Position numbers and translations under genes: made by a program. The notes under the pieces were generated by a model that saw nothing but the letters and a program-made list of their open reading frames with translations, was not told the origin of the DNA and made no database searches. Below, in pieces: positions 1-8,048 of a stretch of 64,000 nt of DNA (positions are counted from its first letter, which is position 1; each line of letters starts with the position of its first letter). Where the stretch lies: positions 62,001 through 126,000 of the forward strand of contig CAWHBO010000008.1 in assembly GCA_963827735.1 (NCBI GenBank), read 5' to 3'. This DNA comes from CAWHBO01 sp963827735. Its GTDB lineage: Bacteria > Patescibacteriota > Patescibacteriia > Patescibacteriales > UBA12075.

Positions 1-1169
1 TCCTTGGTTTTCATGAGAGTTAAAAATGCGATTGACAATGCGATCAAAATCAAGATGGCGACTGCCAAAAATCCCAGAACCCCGACGGTTGCCAAAAGTT
101 CAAAGACTGCGCCGCTCGCGGCATCAAAACGGATGTTCCAAAGCGGAGACGCATTGAAGCTCTGGCTCTTGTATTTTGAAAAATCATAATAGAAAGTGGA
201 GGGACCGGTTCCAAAGATGGGACTATGCATGATCGTCGCTTTGGCGATATCCCAAGACGCGCCGCGGGAAAGGCTTACTTCCGCCGGCAGTTTCAAGTCA
301 ATCAGATTAAAATTTCCGATTACCAAAAAAATGATGAGCAAGAGGAACCCGGCCAAAGGAATCAGCAGATTGTTCGTGCTGATCTTGATGATCTTGGCCA
401 AAAAGAACATCAGCACAATCACCATTCCGACAATCAAGACTGGCCAGAATGTAAAACCGTTGAGCAGCGCTAAAATAACCAAGCAAACGACGGCCGCCAA
501 GCCGACAATCGCTTTTACTGCAATCACGACTGCGCCGCTCTTTGCGCTTAACATCTTTTTGGTCTGAGAAGCGGCCACGACCAAAAGCGGAAAAATTGCC
601 GCCAAAAACATCGTCAGTCCGGAAAGCGATCCCAAGGGGTTAAAACTCGCGCTTTTGGTCGCGTCCATCGGCAAAACGAATTTACCGTTAAGCTGAAGCA
701 GAGAGTATAAAGCCAAAATGGAACTGGATGCCACCAATGACCAGAACATGATCTTTATTCTTTTGACATTCAGATTGTTGAGCACCAGATAGTAAAACAG
801 TGAAAAAATGATCACAGCCACGAGGCTTTTGGAAGAATTTCCATAAGACCCCACCAGACTGTCTCTGCCGCTTACGGACAAGATGGTGGAGATGGCAAAA
901 ACCACGATCGTCCCGAGTATCGGCAGATCAAGCGGCGTTCGTTTGATGTTAAGCTCGCCGGCGATGACGCCTTTGGTCACCCAAGCGACGACGCCGATGA
1001 GAACCAAGAAATAAAACGCCATCATTTTCTCAAACCCCAGGCCCTGAGCGGCCAATCCGGTAAAAAAGATGGGGCAAAGAAAAAATATCAGAGAGATCGC
1101 TCCGACAATGATGATGTCCAGCCCCTTGGTGGAAACATTTTTTTTCATGTTTACTTTAGCTTCTTCCAT
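1..1169 (-). CDS. O-antigen ligase-like polytopic membrane protein (3' end outside window)
   Basis: An open frame reads without a stop from an ATG at 1169 to the left edge (about 389 codons), so the C-terminal part lies outside the window. The product is very hydrophobic, with roughly ten predicted membrane segments. Near residues 300-345 is the loop typical of Wzy/WaaL O-antigen ligases and related CPR proteins: a SRGASWDIA stretch, then a GTGPSTFYYDF motif and a DAASGAVFELLATVG segment. Such enzymes join polymerised glycan to an acceptor or polymerise repeat units in the membrane. It lies directly upstream of nothing on its strand here but next to a GT4 gene and a long glycan locus, which supports a role in surface polysaccharide. 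It resembles the 739-residue protein at 28221-30440, which carries C-terminal TPRs; this one may too, beyond the edge. Donor and acceptor are unknown. Confidence 0.8.
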   Translation of the reverse strand, partial: MEEAKVNMKKNVSTKGLDIIIVGAISLIFFLCPIFFTGLAAQGLGFEKMMAFYFLVLIGVVAWVTKGVIAGELNIKRTPLDLPILGTIVVFAISTILSVSGRDSLVGSYGNSSKSLVAVIIFSLFYYLVLNNLNVKRIKIMFWSLVASSSILALYSLLQLNGKFVLPMDATKSASFNPLGSLSGLTMFLAAIFPLLVVAASQTKKMLSAKSGAVVIAVKAIVGLAAVVCLVILALLNGFTFWPVLIVGMVIVLMFFLAKIIKISTNNLLIPLAGFLLLIIFLVIGNFNLIDLKLPAEVSLSRGASWDIAKATIMHSPIFGTGPSTFYYDFSKYKSQSFNASPLWNIRFDAASGAVFELLATVGVLGFLAVAILILIALSIAFLTLMKTK

Positions 1170-1241
1170 AAATTTATATATTTTTAATAAGTTTTTTATA
1201 CACTTAATATTATCAAAATCAAGAAAAAATGTCTAATAAAA

Positions 1242-2396
1242 TTACAAACTTTCAAATATTCTTAAATAGCTCTCAGCAGTTTTGGCCCAAGAAAATCCTA
1301 AAGCATATTTTTTCGCTTCTTTTAGCCTTTCTTTATCGTTATATTTCATATCAACTGCCACCTTTATGTTTTCTGCGATCTGATTGATTTTTAACGCATC
1401 AGAAAGCAAAGCCCACTTTCCCACAATTTCCGGTAAGCAAGAATTGGTAGAAGCCACAACCGGACAGCCGGAAGCCATCGCTTCCAATGGCGGGAATCCA
1501 AAACCTTCATAGAAAGAAACATACAGAAACGCTTCCGCCAAACCGTATAAATATTTTTTATCGCTCTTGTCAACATAACCGATGAATCTTATCTTATCTT
1601 TCACTGGAGATTTTTTATAAATATCATAAATATCTTTGTTCTTCCATCCCCTGCCGCCGGCAATCACAAATTCAATGTTGTCTTTTTCCTGATTATTTTT
1701 TAAGAACAATTTATAGGCTTTGATCATTCCTCCGATATTTTTTCTCGGCTCAACGGTTGATAAGGAAAATACGAATTTTTCCGGAAGCTTATATTTCTCT
1801 CTCAGCTCTTTTTCTTTGGTTAACCTTTCCGATTCGTCCGTTTCAAGGGAATATTCATTGCCCAAACCCAAAGGGATGACGCTGATTTTTTCCGGGTCTA
1901 TTTTACACAAATCCAGAATGTCGTTTTTCGTGCTCTCGCTTACCGCCACGATCCAATCCGCCCGCTCCATGATTTTTTTGGGATTTACGAAGCGATGCCA
2001 CAACCTCCGCCTTAAGGAAAAAAATTCCGGGTACCGAATGAATGACAGATCATGGACGGTGATGATCTTTTTCACCTTATCCGAAAGCGCGGTAAATCCG
2101 ATATTCGGCATATAAAAAAGATCAACTCCGAGCGCCTTGTCAAGCTTGGGTATTTTAAACATTTTCTGCATCCCCAGATTAAAAACCTTGTTCGGATAAC
2201 GAGTATGTATGATTTCCACGTTATCACCTTCGATCTTTGGAAGATTGCGGGATACATCTTTATAGGAATTATAAAAAAGCCTGTATTCATTCTTTTTATC
2301 AAGCTCAAACAAGCTTTTTAAAAGCCCTTGAGCGCATTCCGAAACTCCGCTATATTGATTGTCGGTAAGCGTGCGTATATCAATTCCGATTTTCAT
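1242..2396 (-). CDS. GT4-family glycosyltransferase
   Basis: A 384-residue GT-B fold glycosyltransferase of the GT4 (glycosyl transferases group 1) type. The N-terminal Rossmann domain starts MKIGIDIRTL and carries an HDLSFIRYPEFF motif near residue 120, common in mannosyl- or rhamnosyl-type GT4 enzymes. The C-terminal donor-binding domain shows LSTVEPRKN, then FVIAGGRGW and the E-x7-E signature EGFGFPPLEAMASG. It should transfer a sugar from a nucleotide-sugar donor to a growing lipid-linked glycan at the cytoplasmic face of the membrane. It lies between the O-antigen-ligase-like gene and further GT4 genes on the same strand. No signal peptide or membrane segment is seen. The sugar and linkage cannot be read from sequence. 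Confidence 0.88.
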   Translation of the reverse strand: MKIGIDIRTLTDNQYSGVSECAQGLLKSLFELDKKNEYRLFYNSYKDVSRNLPKIEGDNVEIIHTRYPNKVFNLGMQKMFKIPKLDKALGVDLFYMPNIGFTALSDKVKKIITVHDLSFIRYPEFFSLRRRLWHRFVNPKKIMERADWIVAVSESTKNDILDLCKIDPEKISVIPLGLGNEYSLETDESERLTKEKELREKYKLPEKFVFSLSTVEPRKNIGGMIKAYKLFLKNNQEKDNIEFVIAGGRGWKNKDIYDIYKKSPVKDKIRFIGYVDKSDKKYLYGLAEAFLYVSFYEGFGFPPLEAMASGCPVVASTNSCLPEIVGKWALLSDALKINQIAENIKVAVDMKYNDKERLKEAKKYALGFSWAKTAESYLRIFESL

Positions 2397-2466
2397 TTTT
2401 TTATTATTTTATTCCCTTTTACAAAAGGAGTGCCGACCCTGCAGATACCGGGGGTGTTTCACAGCG

Positions 2467-2541
2467 TTGACAATACCCGTAAAAAATTGTAAACTGAATT
2501 AATTTCGTTCGTTTGAAAATTCTTTAAAAAACGGCTATAAC
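2467..2541 (+). promoter_or_regulatory. Two tandem sigma-70-type promoters
   Basis: Two good matches precede the small gene at 2583: TTGACA (2467-2472), a 17-nt spacer and TAAACT (2490-2495); then TTGAAA (2513-2518), a 17-nt spacer and TATAAC (2536-2541). The second would start about 2548, just before an AAGGAGG ribosome-binding site. Confidence 0.55.
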
Positions 2542-2582
2542 CATAATAACACAAATATCAAAAAACCTAAAAAGGAGGCGTT

Positions 2583-3026
2583 ATGAAAACATTTTTCAAT
2601 GGCATGTTTAATGTTGATTTTCTTTTAACTGTTTTTGTTGTTCTGGCATTATTTTTTCACCTTGAAGCTTATCTGGTAACAGAATCGTTCGCGGAAATGA
2701 TAAGGAATAATTTTTTTGGATCAGCGATTCTCCTTGAGATTTTAATTATGTGTGTTGTGGGTTTGACGTGGTTGGAAATGAAAAATGGAAAAACCCACCC
2801 ACCCCAAAGAGAAAACAGCCATATCGGCGCCTTCTCGGCTTTGTTCCTGTTTTTGTTTATTGGTTGCTTTTTCCTGAAATTCCTCTGTCGCAGCTTTGGA
2901 TATTACTGCGCGATTTCCGATTGGATTTTCCTTGTGGTCGGTATCTGGTGCTTCTTATTAGGCTTCTTGATCTTTATCTGCGCGATGCTCAATGGATATT
3001 TCGAGTGGCTGGAGGAATCGGATTAA
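2583..3026 (+). CDS. Small polytopic membrane protein, function unknown
   Basis: A 147-residue protein with about four hydrophobic segments (roughly residues 11-28, 48-64, 84-100 and 112-136) separated by short polar loops, and an acidic C-terminus (WLEESD). An AAGGAGG Shine-Dalgarno sequence lies 6-8 nt before the ATG, two promoter-like sequences precede it and a clear intrinsic terminator follows, so it looks like a monocistronic, truly expressed gene. It is on the plus strand inside a long minus-strand glycan locus. I do not recognise the family, and no catalytic motif is visible. A four-helix membrane protein with paired cysteines (CxxxFGYYC near residues 103-110) is all that can be said. 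Confidence 0.7.
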   Translation: MKTFFNGMFNVDFLLTVFVVLALFFHLEAYLVTESFAEMIRNNFFGSAILLEILIMCVVGLTWLEMKNGKTHPPQRENSHIGAFSALFLFLFIGCFFLKFLCRSFGYYCAISDWIFLVVGIWCFLLGFLIFICAMLNGYFEWLEESD

Positions 3027-3053
3027 AAGAGGAAAACTTTATGTAACTTAAAA

Positions 3054-3086
3054 GGCTTTCATTCAAACCGGATGAAAGCCTTTTTC
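3054..3086 (+). terminator. Intrinsic terminator after the small membrane protein gene
   Basis: Perfect 9-bp stem GGCTTTCAT (3054-3062) / ATGAAAGCC (3072-3080) followed by TTTTT. It ends the 2583-3026 transcript before the convergent GT4 gene. Confidence 0.85.
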
Positions 3087-3127
3087 TTTGATAAATATAT
3101 CAATTGTTGAAAGTTGAATGAAAAAAG

Positions 3128-4240
3128 TTATTCGTTTTTAAACTTCTTATACTCCCCCTCAATGAACGCCATCATTTTCCGCTTAAAACTTTCTTTGGAA
3201 AATTCCAAGGCGCGGTTCCTGATCTCTTGCGGAGTCCAAGCTACGCCATGCTTCTGGAATTCCAAAACCGCTCTCTCAACTTCCGCGGCCGTCTCGGCAT
3301 TCATAAAAATTCCCGACTTCCCGGCATCAACCGTTTCGGTCGCTCCCCCTCTGCCCATGGCAATGACCGGTCGGCCGGAAGCGAGCGCTTCCACGATCGT
3401 GAGGCCAAAATCTTCGGTCTGGGGATTGATGTAAGCCCGGCATTCGGCAAAAAGCTGGCTTCTGTCTTGATCGCTTACTCTGCCCAAAAATTGGATGTTC
3501 TTGGCGCCGGCGGCGATTTCTTTAAGCCTTTCCATATCCGGACCATCACCAAAAATCTTTAAATCAAGCCCCAGCTTCTTAAAAGCTTGGATAACAATAT
3601 CAATCCGCTTGTACGGGACCAAGCGGCAGCCGACCAAAAAATAATCCTTGATTTCATTTGAAATATAAAATTTTTCCTCTTCAATGTTGGGATGGATTAT
3701 GGTTGAGTCTGTTTTGTAATATTTTCTGATCCGCTTCTGCACCGTTTTGGAATTGGCAATGAATTTATCAACCCGGTCCGCCGCCTGCCGATCCCAGATG
3801 CGGATATAATTCAAAACAAGCGAGATTGCTTTCTTGAACCACTTGTTATACTTTAGCTCGTTAATATACTGATGGGTATCGCTCCAAACATATCTCGTCG
3901 GTGTATGGCAATAGCAGATATGCAGAGTATCCGGGGTGGTTATCACGCCCTTAGCGAAAGAACTGGTGCTGGAAAGCACCACATCATACCCGGTCAAGTC
4001 AAAAAATTCCACCGCCATGGGCATAAACGGCATATACCATTTGTAATGCCTGATGCCCCCGGGCATCTTTTGGATGATCGACGGCTCAATCTTAACGTTC
4101 TGAAAATTCTTTTTGATGTTTTCCTCGTCGTAAAGCAAAGTGTAGATAGGCGCATTGGGAAACATCTCAACCAAAACTTGCAAAACTTTTTCCGCTCCCC
4201 CCATCTGGGCGAGATGATCGTGGATAAGGGCTACTCTCAT
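3128..4240 (-). CDS. GT4-family glycosyltransferase
   Basis: A 370-residue GT4 enzyme if started at the ATG at 4240, giving MRVALIHDHLAQMGGAEKVL, the usual N-terminus of this subfamily with the nucleotide-sugar-proximal GGAEKV glycine loop. The frame stays open for 14 more codons to 4282, but those codons are made of the dispersed ATGAGTT repeat, so I exclude them. Further motifs are CHTPTRYVWSD near residue 110, GCRLVPYKRID at the start of the C-terminal domain, and the E-x7-E signature EDFGLTIVEALASG. The subfamily often adds mannose, fucose or similar sugars in exopolysaccharide repeat units; the sugar here is unknown. Its start codon abuts an inverted repeat array, and the next gene upstream is a four-helix-bundle ORF. 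Confidence 0.87.
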   Translation of the reverse strand: MRVALIHDHLAQMGGAEKVLQVLVEMFPNAPIYTLLYDEENIKKNFQNVKIEPSIIQKMPGGIRHYKWYMPFMPMAVEFFDLTGYDVVLSSTSSFAKGVITTPDTLHICYCHTPTRYVWSDTHQYINELKYNKWFKKAISLVLNYIRIWDRQAADRVDKFIANSKTVQKRIRKYYKTDSTIIHPNIEEEKFYISNEIKDYFLVGCRLVPYKRIDIVIQAFKKLGLDLKIFGDGPDMERLKEIAAGAKNIQFLGRVSDQDRSQLFAECRAYINPQTEDFGLTIVEALASGRPVIAMGRGGATETVDAGKSGIFMNAETAAEVERAVLEFQKHGVAWTPQEIRNRALEFSKESFKRKMMAFIEGEYKKFKNE

Positions 4241-4287
4241 AACTTGGAACTCATAACTCATAACTTGGAACTCATAACGCATAACTC
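4240..4287. repeat. Left arm of an inverted heptamer (ATGAGTT) repeat array
   Basis: Degenerate tandem copies of AACTCAT/AACTTGG, read on the minus strand as ATGAGTT, ATGCGTT and CCAAGTT. It is inverted relative to the longer array at 4636-4737; the two flank the four-helix-bundle gene. Confidence 0.85.
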
Positions 4288-4289
4288 AT

Positions 4290-4634
4290 TTATTGAATTA
4301 AGCTCCAGAGCATAGCTCCGATCTTGTCAGACAATTCCAAGCCGTAGGTATAATTATCTTTGTTAATATATTTTATATCAAATGAAAAAAATAACAAATA
4401 TTTTGACTCTTTAAGTGAACCATAAGAAGTTTCCAAAAAATTTTTATATACTTTTTCTTTGGTTTTATTGTTTCTGGCATAACCCTCAATATAATTTAAC
4501 ATAATTGACATACCTGCTCGCCTAAACTGTGTAGTTACGCCATACATTTCTTCTTTAGGAAAAGATTTTGTTATATTATAAATAAATTTTATATACTCGT
4601 GAACATATTTTTTAAGATCATCATGGAAAGCCAT
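4290..4634 (-). CDS. Four-helix-bundle protein of the 23S rRNA intervening-sequence (S23/IVP) family
   Basis: A 114-residue all-helical protein. It matches the 23S-IVP (TIGR02436, Avd-related) pattern: an N-terminal helix ending in TKSFPKEEMYG, then TTQFRRAGMSIMLNYIEGYAR (the conserved 'RRA..SI..N..EG..R' core near residues 38-58), FLETSYGSLKESKYLL and a C-terminal IGAMLWSLI. Family members are basic four-helix bundles first found encoded inside intervening sequences of 23S rRNA genes; Avd proteins of diversity-generating retroelements share the fold. Function is not settled; nucleic-acid binding is inferred for the family. The notable context is that inverted ATGAGTT arrays flank it on both sides, between two glycan genes with which it has no obvious link. 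It is AT-richer than its neighbours. Confidence 0.82.
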   Translation of the reverse strand: MAFHDDLKKYVHEYIKFIYNITKSFPKEEMYGVTTQFRRAGMSIMLNYIEGYARNNKTKEKVYKNFLETSYGSLKESKYLLFFSFDIKYINKDNYTYGLELSDKIGAMLWSLIQ

Positions 4635-4635
4635 A

Positions 4636-4737
4636 AAGTTATGAGTTCCAAGTTATGAGTTATGAGTTATGAGTTACGCGTTATGAGTTATGAGTTATGC
4701 GTTATGAGTTACGCGTTATGAGTTCCAAGTTACGAGA
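4636..4737. repeat. Right arm of the inverted heptamer repeat array
   Basis: About 14 degenerate tandem copies of a 7-nt word (ATGAGTT, variants ATGCGTT, ACGCGTT and CCAAGTT), ending immediately before the stop codon of the glycosylphosphotransferase gene. It is complementary to the arm at 4240-4287. Confidence 0.9.
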
Positions 4738-6174
4738 TTATTCAACCTTCCTCCCTCTCATCACCGCCAACGGCGTTCTTAAAAATATCGCCAAATCAAG
4801 GAGCAATGACCAATTTTCAATGTAATATGTATCCAGCTTGATCTCTTCTTCAAAAGAAAGATCGCTGCGGCCGGAAATTTGGGCCATGCCGGTTATTCCC
4901 GGCTTGATGGTCATCACTTTCTTATGATGGGTCTCGTACTTAGCCGTTTCCATTGTCATGTGCGGCCGCGGCCCCACCAGACTGATATCGCCTTTAAGGA
5001 CATTAAACAATTGTGGGAGTTCGTCAATGCTCCAGCGCCTGATGAATTTTCCAAAGCGAGTGATGCGCGGGTCATCCTTGATCTTATGCAGAGGATCGGA
5101 AATTCTCATGTTAGCTTTTTCGTTTACTTCCAAATTCTGCAAAATCTTGTTGCCTTCCTCAGTGGCGCTCGGGCCTTCGCCGTCGCAAAGATGCGCGACC
5201 ATGGATCGAAATTTGTAAAACAAAAATCTCTTGTTGTATTGTCCCGACCGGAAATCAAGATATAAAATCGGGCCCCTGGAATCAAGCTTGATGATGATAG
5301 CGGTTAGGATCAGCACCGGGGATAAAACCAGAATAAGCAAAACCGAAATGATGATATCAAAAATCCTTTTTATGATCCTACCCCAGCCGTCTAGCGGCGT
5401 CCTTTTAACTTCCACAATCGGAATGCCGACGATTTCATTTACTTCCGTTTTCAGCACCTTGGTATCCAAAAGATCGGCGGCATACTTGAACACCAGATGA
5501 TTTTCATCCGCAAAATCAAACAGCCGCAAGGTTTCCGCCTTGCTTAGATTCGGGTCGCTCTGAATCACTTCGTCAACTTCTTTGGTTTTTAAAAATTCCC
5601 TCAATTCTTGCTGAGTTTCCAAGCTGAAATCCCACAGCCTTTTTATCACTTTATATCCCGTACGCGGACTGCTGGAAAACTCCTTAATCAGAACCTCAGC
5701 CGTTTTGCTACTGCCGATGATCACCACTTTCTTCACGCCGATGCCGCCGGCAAAAAGATTTCTTTGGACGCCTCTCACAACCGAGCGAGCGAAAGCGATA
5801 TAAATGATGGAAAGGAAATACCCCGCCAAAATGATAAACCGGGAATCAAACAATTCCCGGCTGGCAAAGATAACAATGACGATCATAACAAATCCGGTTG
5901 AACAGGCAAGCACAATGCGGTAGATCTCTTTTACGAGCTTCCTTTCGCTTCCAATCGCATACAGCCCGGACATCGCGAAAATACCGAGCCAAAACAAAGC
6001 GATGACCATAAGTGATTTTAAGTACAGCCCGAAATCCAAATCAAAAACCACCGGCCGCATGTTCGTGATAAAATCAGAATGACGGATATAAAAAGCCGAA
6101 AGACCGGCCGCCACAATCATTAGGTAATCCAAGGGCACCAAAAGAGATGAAAAAAATAACTCGCTTTTCTTCAT
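4738..6174 (-). CDS. Polyprenyl-phosphate glycosyl-1-phosphate transferase (WcaJ/WbaP-like initiating enzyme)
   Basis: A 478-residue membrane enzyme predicted to start glycan synthesis by moving a sugar-1-phosphate from a UDP-sugar onto undecaprenyl phosphate. Residues 1-120 hold four to five membrane segments, followed by a CoA-binding-like Rossmann region (VVIIGSSKTAEVLIKEF near 150). The C-terminal catalytic domain (about 265-478) opens with the re-entrant helix KRIFDIIISVLLILVLSPV, then FYKFRSM, DPRITRFGKFIRRWSIDELPQ (the conserved D/E motif), LVGPRP and PGITGMAQISGR, all hallmarks of the bacterial sugar transferase family. Length and domain order match exopolysaccharide polyprenyl glycosylphosphotransferases. 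It follows rnpB on the same strand by about 20 nt and heads the glycan gene run. The sugar transferred (Glc, Gal or another) is not decidable. Confidence 0.92.
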   Translation of the reverse strand: MKKSELFFSSLLVPLDYLMIVAAGLSAFYIRHSDFITNMRPVVFDLDFGLYLKSLMVIALFWLGIFAMSGLYAIGSERKLVKEIYRIVLACSTGFVMIVIVIFASRELFDSRFIILAGYFLSIIYIAFARSVVRGVQRNLFAGGIGVKKVVIIGSSKTAEVLIKEFSSSPRTGYKVIKRLWDFSLETQQELREFLKTKEVDEVIQSDPNLSKAETLRLFDFADENHLVFKYAADLLDTKVLKTEVNEIVGIPIVEVKRTPLDGWGRIIKRIFDIIISVLLILVLSPVLILTAIIIKLDSRGPILYLDFRSGQYNKRFLFYKFRSMVAHLCDGEGPSATEEGNKILQNLEVNEKANMRISDPLHKIKDDPRITRFGKFIRRWSIDELPQLFNVLKGDISLVGPRPHMTMETAKYETHHKKVMTIKPGITGMAQISGRSDLSFEEEIKLDTYYIENWSLLLDLAIFLRTPLAVMRGRKVE

Positions 6175-6192
6175 AGAAAATATGTTTATCCA

Positions 6193-6691
6193 ATGATTTC
6201 AGGGTAAGCCGGTAAGCCGGATTCTGTCATGGGCAATCATTTATCTTGGCCTGCCATTGCTGACAAGCTCGCGCGAGCCACTTTTCTTTTACTTCCGCCG
6301 AAGCGAAAATAAGTTTGCTCTTGCTCCAAGCAGGGTTTACCACTGCGTCCCGTCACCGAGCGCAGAAAATCGTAGCCCCGTTAAGGACACCGATTTACTT
6401 TTCACGTTTCCCTCTCATAACTCATAACTTGGAACTCATAACTCAAAATCATTGAACAATTGATATTACATCATTTTTTTCTGGAACTTTGAGAGTTATC
6501 AGTTACGAGTTATGAGTTACGAGAAGTAGTATAGTCTCTGTGGCACTTTCCCTAGGATTGCTCCCGGCCGCCGTTAGCGGCTGCTTTTGTCGTCCGTGCC
6601 GGAATAAATTCCGACCGTCCGGGAGTCCGGACTTTCCTCCCCCGAAAACTTACGTTTCCGGCAGCGATTGCCTTGCCTGCCCTGAAATCAT
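6193..6691 (-). ncRNA. rnpB: RNase P RNA (class A type) with a repeat-built peripheral helix
   Basis: The minus strand carries the RNase P RNA core: 5' GGGGGAGGAAAGTCCGGACT (P3/P4 side), then ACAGAGA, a GTAAACCCTGCTTGGAGCAA region, and 3' AATGGCAGGCCAAGATAAATGA followed by GACAGAATCCGGCTTACCG. The P1 helix is formed by ATGATTTCAGGG at the 5' end and CCCTGAAATCAT at the 3' end, which sets the ends used here. The RNA is the catalytic subunit of RNase P, which trims 5' leaders from pre-tRNAs. Between the ACAGAGA segment and the next conserved segment is about 110 nt built from the dispersed ATGAGTT repeat in inverted orientation (6414-6523), forming an imperfect 31-bp hairpin in the position of a variable specificity-domain helix, probably P12. 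Confidence 0.95.
6414..6523. repeat. Inverted heptamer repeat inside rnpB
   Basis: Arms 6414-6444 and 6493-6523 are complementary over 31 nt with three mismatches and one wobble, with a 48-nt AT-rich loop. The arms are made of the ATGAGTT/CCAAGTT words also seen at 4240-4737 and 25571-25753. Confidence 0.9.
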
Positions 6692-6774
6692 GGGACTCTC
6701 TTAGACGTTAAATATATTATCAAAAAATTCCCCAAAAGTCAACCTTAAAATCTTTAAATTAATCTAACATTAAA

Positions 6775-7962
6775 TTAAATTTCCCCGGATTCAATCCCTG
6801 CCCTAATCTTCCCCATCAAGTCCATATAAAATTCCAAATTGTTAAGACTGGCCAACCTCTGCCCCAAAGGCTCCTTAATGGCAAAAAGATGATGCAAATA
6901 CGCCTTACTCAAATTACGCAGTTCAGGCAGTTTGCTATCAGCATTTATCGGCGAAAAATCATCAGTAAATTCCGATCGCGTTATATTTATCGTATTATAA
7001 AAATTTTGGGATTTGGGATTTGGGATTTTGGAATTTATTTGTGATTTGTAATTTGTAATTTGTAATTTGTTTTTTTCGAAGAAAAAAAGCCTCCCATGTC
7101 TCCCCTCCCTTGTCGGAATCACGCAGTCAAACATATCCCATCCCATCCGCGCGCAGCGCACGATATCATCCGGCGTACCGATGCCCAGCCCGAATTTTAA
7201 ATATTCATTGGGAATGATATCAGCCGTATACGACAAAATTTCTTCCAAAAAATTTCCGTCCGCGTCAATCGGCCGGGCGCCGAATCCGAGCCCGTCAAAA
7301 CCGATTTCCACCAAAGCGTCTGAACATCTCTTTCTTTCTTCTTTTAAAACGCCGCCTTGTACCACCCCAAAGATCAGCGGACGCGCGTTTTCATCCAGTT
7401 TTCTTTTCTTAATTTGCCGTAAATATTCTTTCTTTGAGCGATCGGCCCAAGCAATTGTTCGGGACACCGCTTTCTTGATGCTTTTCTCGTCGCTTTGGTT
7501 CGGCGGACAATCGTCAAACGCGACAATCATGTCCGTACCCAAATCAAACTGAATTTGAATTGATTTTTCTGGATCCAACTCGTGCTTGCTTCCGTCCAAA
7601 GGCGATTTAAAAATCACCCCATCATCAGTTATCTTTCCCATCGGTTTCTGATCGCGGCTCTGGTGAATCAATGAAAAAACCTGAAAACCGCCGCTGTCAG
7701 ACAAAAGCGGAAGGCCATATCCCATGAATTTGTTCACACCTCCGGCTCGAGCTACCAGATCAGAACCGGGCTGCAGAAACAGATGAAAAGTGTTCACCAC
7801 CATCGCCGGAATCTTGAGCAACGCCGTATCATCCGGACTCAAATTCTTAAGCACAGCTCTCGTGGCATCCGGCATAAAAAAAGGCGCGGTGATTTTGCCG
7901 TGCGGAAGATCGATATTAATAATGCGAGCTTTTGATATAGTTGATTTTTTTATAACATTCAT
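6775..7962 (-). CDS. tgt: tRNA-guanine(34) transglycosylase family protein lacking the zinc site
   Basis: A 395-residue TIM-barrel protein of the TGT family, which exchanges guanine 34 of GUN-anticodon tRNAs for a 7-deazaguanine. Catalytic residues are retained: D89 in SDSGGFQVFSL, D150 in VAFDDC, Q202 in GVVQGG, and the nucleophile D279 in MFDCVIPTREGRHG. Two features are odd. The GG(L/V) substrate-pocket motif is replaced by GFGARPID near 226-233. The C-terminal zinc site (C-x-C-x2-C-x25-H) is absent: aligned residues are S343, L345, L348 and N374, although the flanking RNLSKAYLHHL framework is intact. Residues about 299-320 (LQITNYKSQINSK...) are encoded by a dispersed AT-rich repeat and look like an in-frame insertion in a surface loop. 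No other queuosine genes are nearby, so the substrate base may be salvaged or different. Confidence 0.85.
   Translation of the reverse strand: MNVIKKSTISKARIINIDLPHGKITAPFFMPDATRAVLKNLSPDDTALLKIPAMVVNTFHLFLQPGSDLVARAGGVNKFMGYGLPLLSDSGGFQVFSLIHQSRDQKPMGKITDDGVIFKSPLDGSKHELDPEKSIQIQFDLGTDMIVAFDDCPPNQSDEKSIKKAVSRTIAWADRSKKEYLRQIKKRKLDENARPLIFGVVQGGVLKEERKRCSDALVEIGFDGLGFGARPIDADGNFLEEILSYTADIIPNEYLKFGLGIGTPDDIVRCARMGWDMFDCVIPTREGRHGRLFFFEKNKLQITNYKSQINSKIPNPKSQNFYNTINITRSEFTDDFSPINADSKLPELRNLSKAYLHHLFAIKEPLGQRLASLNNLEFYMDLMGKIRAGIESGEI
7008..7071. repeat. AT-rich dispersed repeat inside tgt
   Basis: Tandem words TTTGGGA (three copies) and ATTTGTA (four copies) encode the inserted residues about 298-320 of Tgt. 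The same word family occurs in intergenic spacers at 21716-21836 and 51772-51920. Confidence 0.8.
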
Positions 7963-8048
7963 AATTTTAATCTTTTTTGATTTTTTGCTTTCTTGTTTTA
8001 TTTTCCTTACGACAAACTCCCGTTTAACAGCGGGAGCTCATTTGCCTT

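Noticed and set aside
4240..4282. Extended N-terminus (14 residues) of the GT4 gene ending at 3128
   Set aside because: The extra codons are heptamer repeat sequence; MRVALIHDHL at 4240 is the conserved start of the family.
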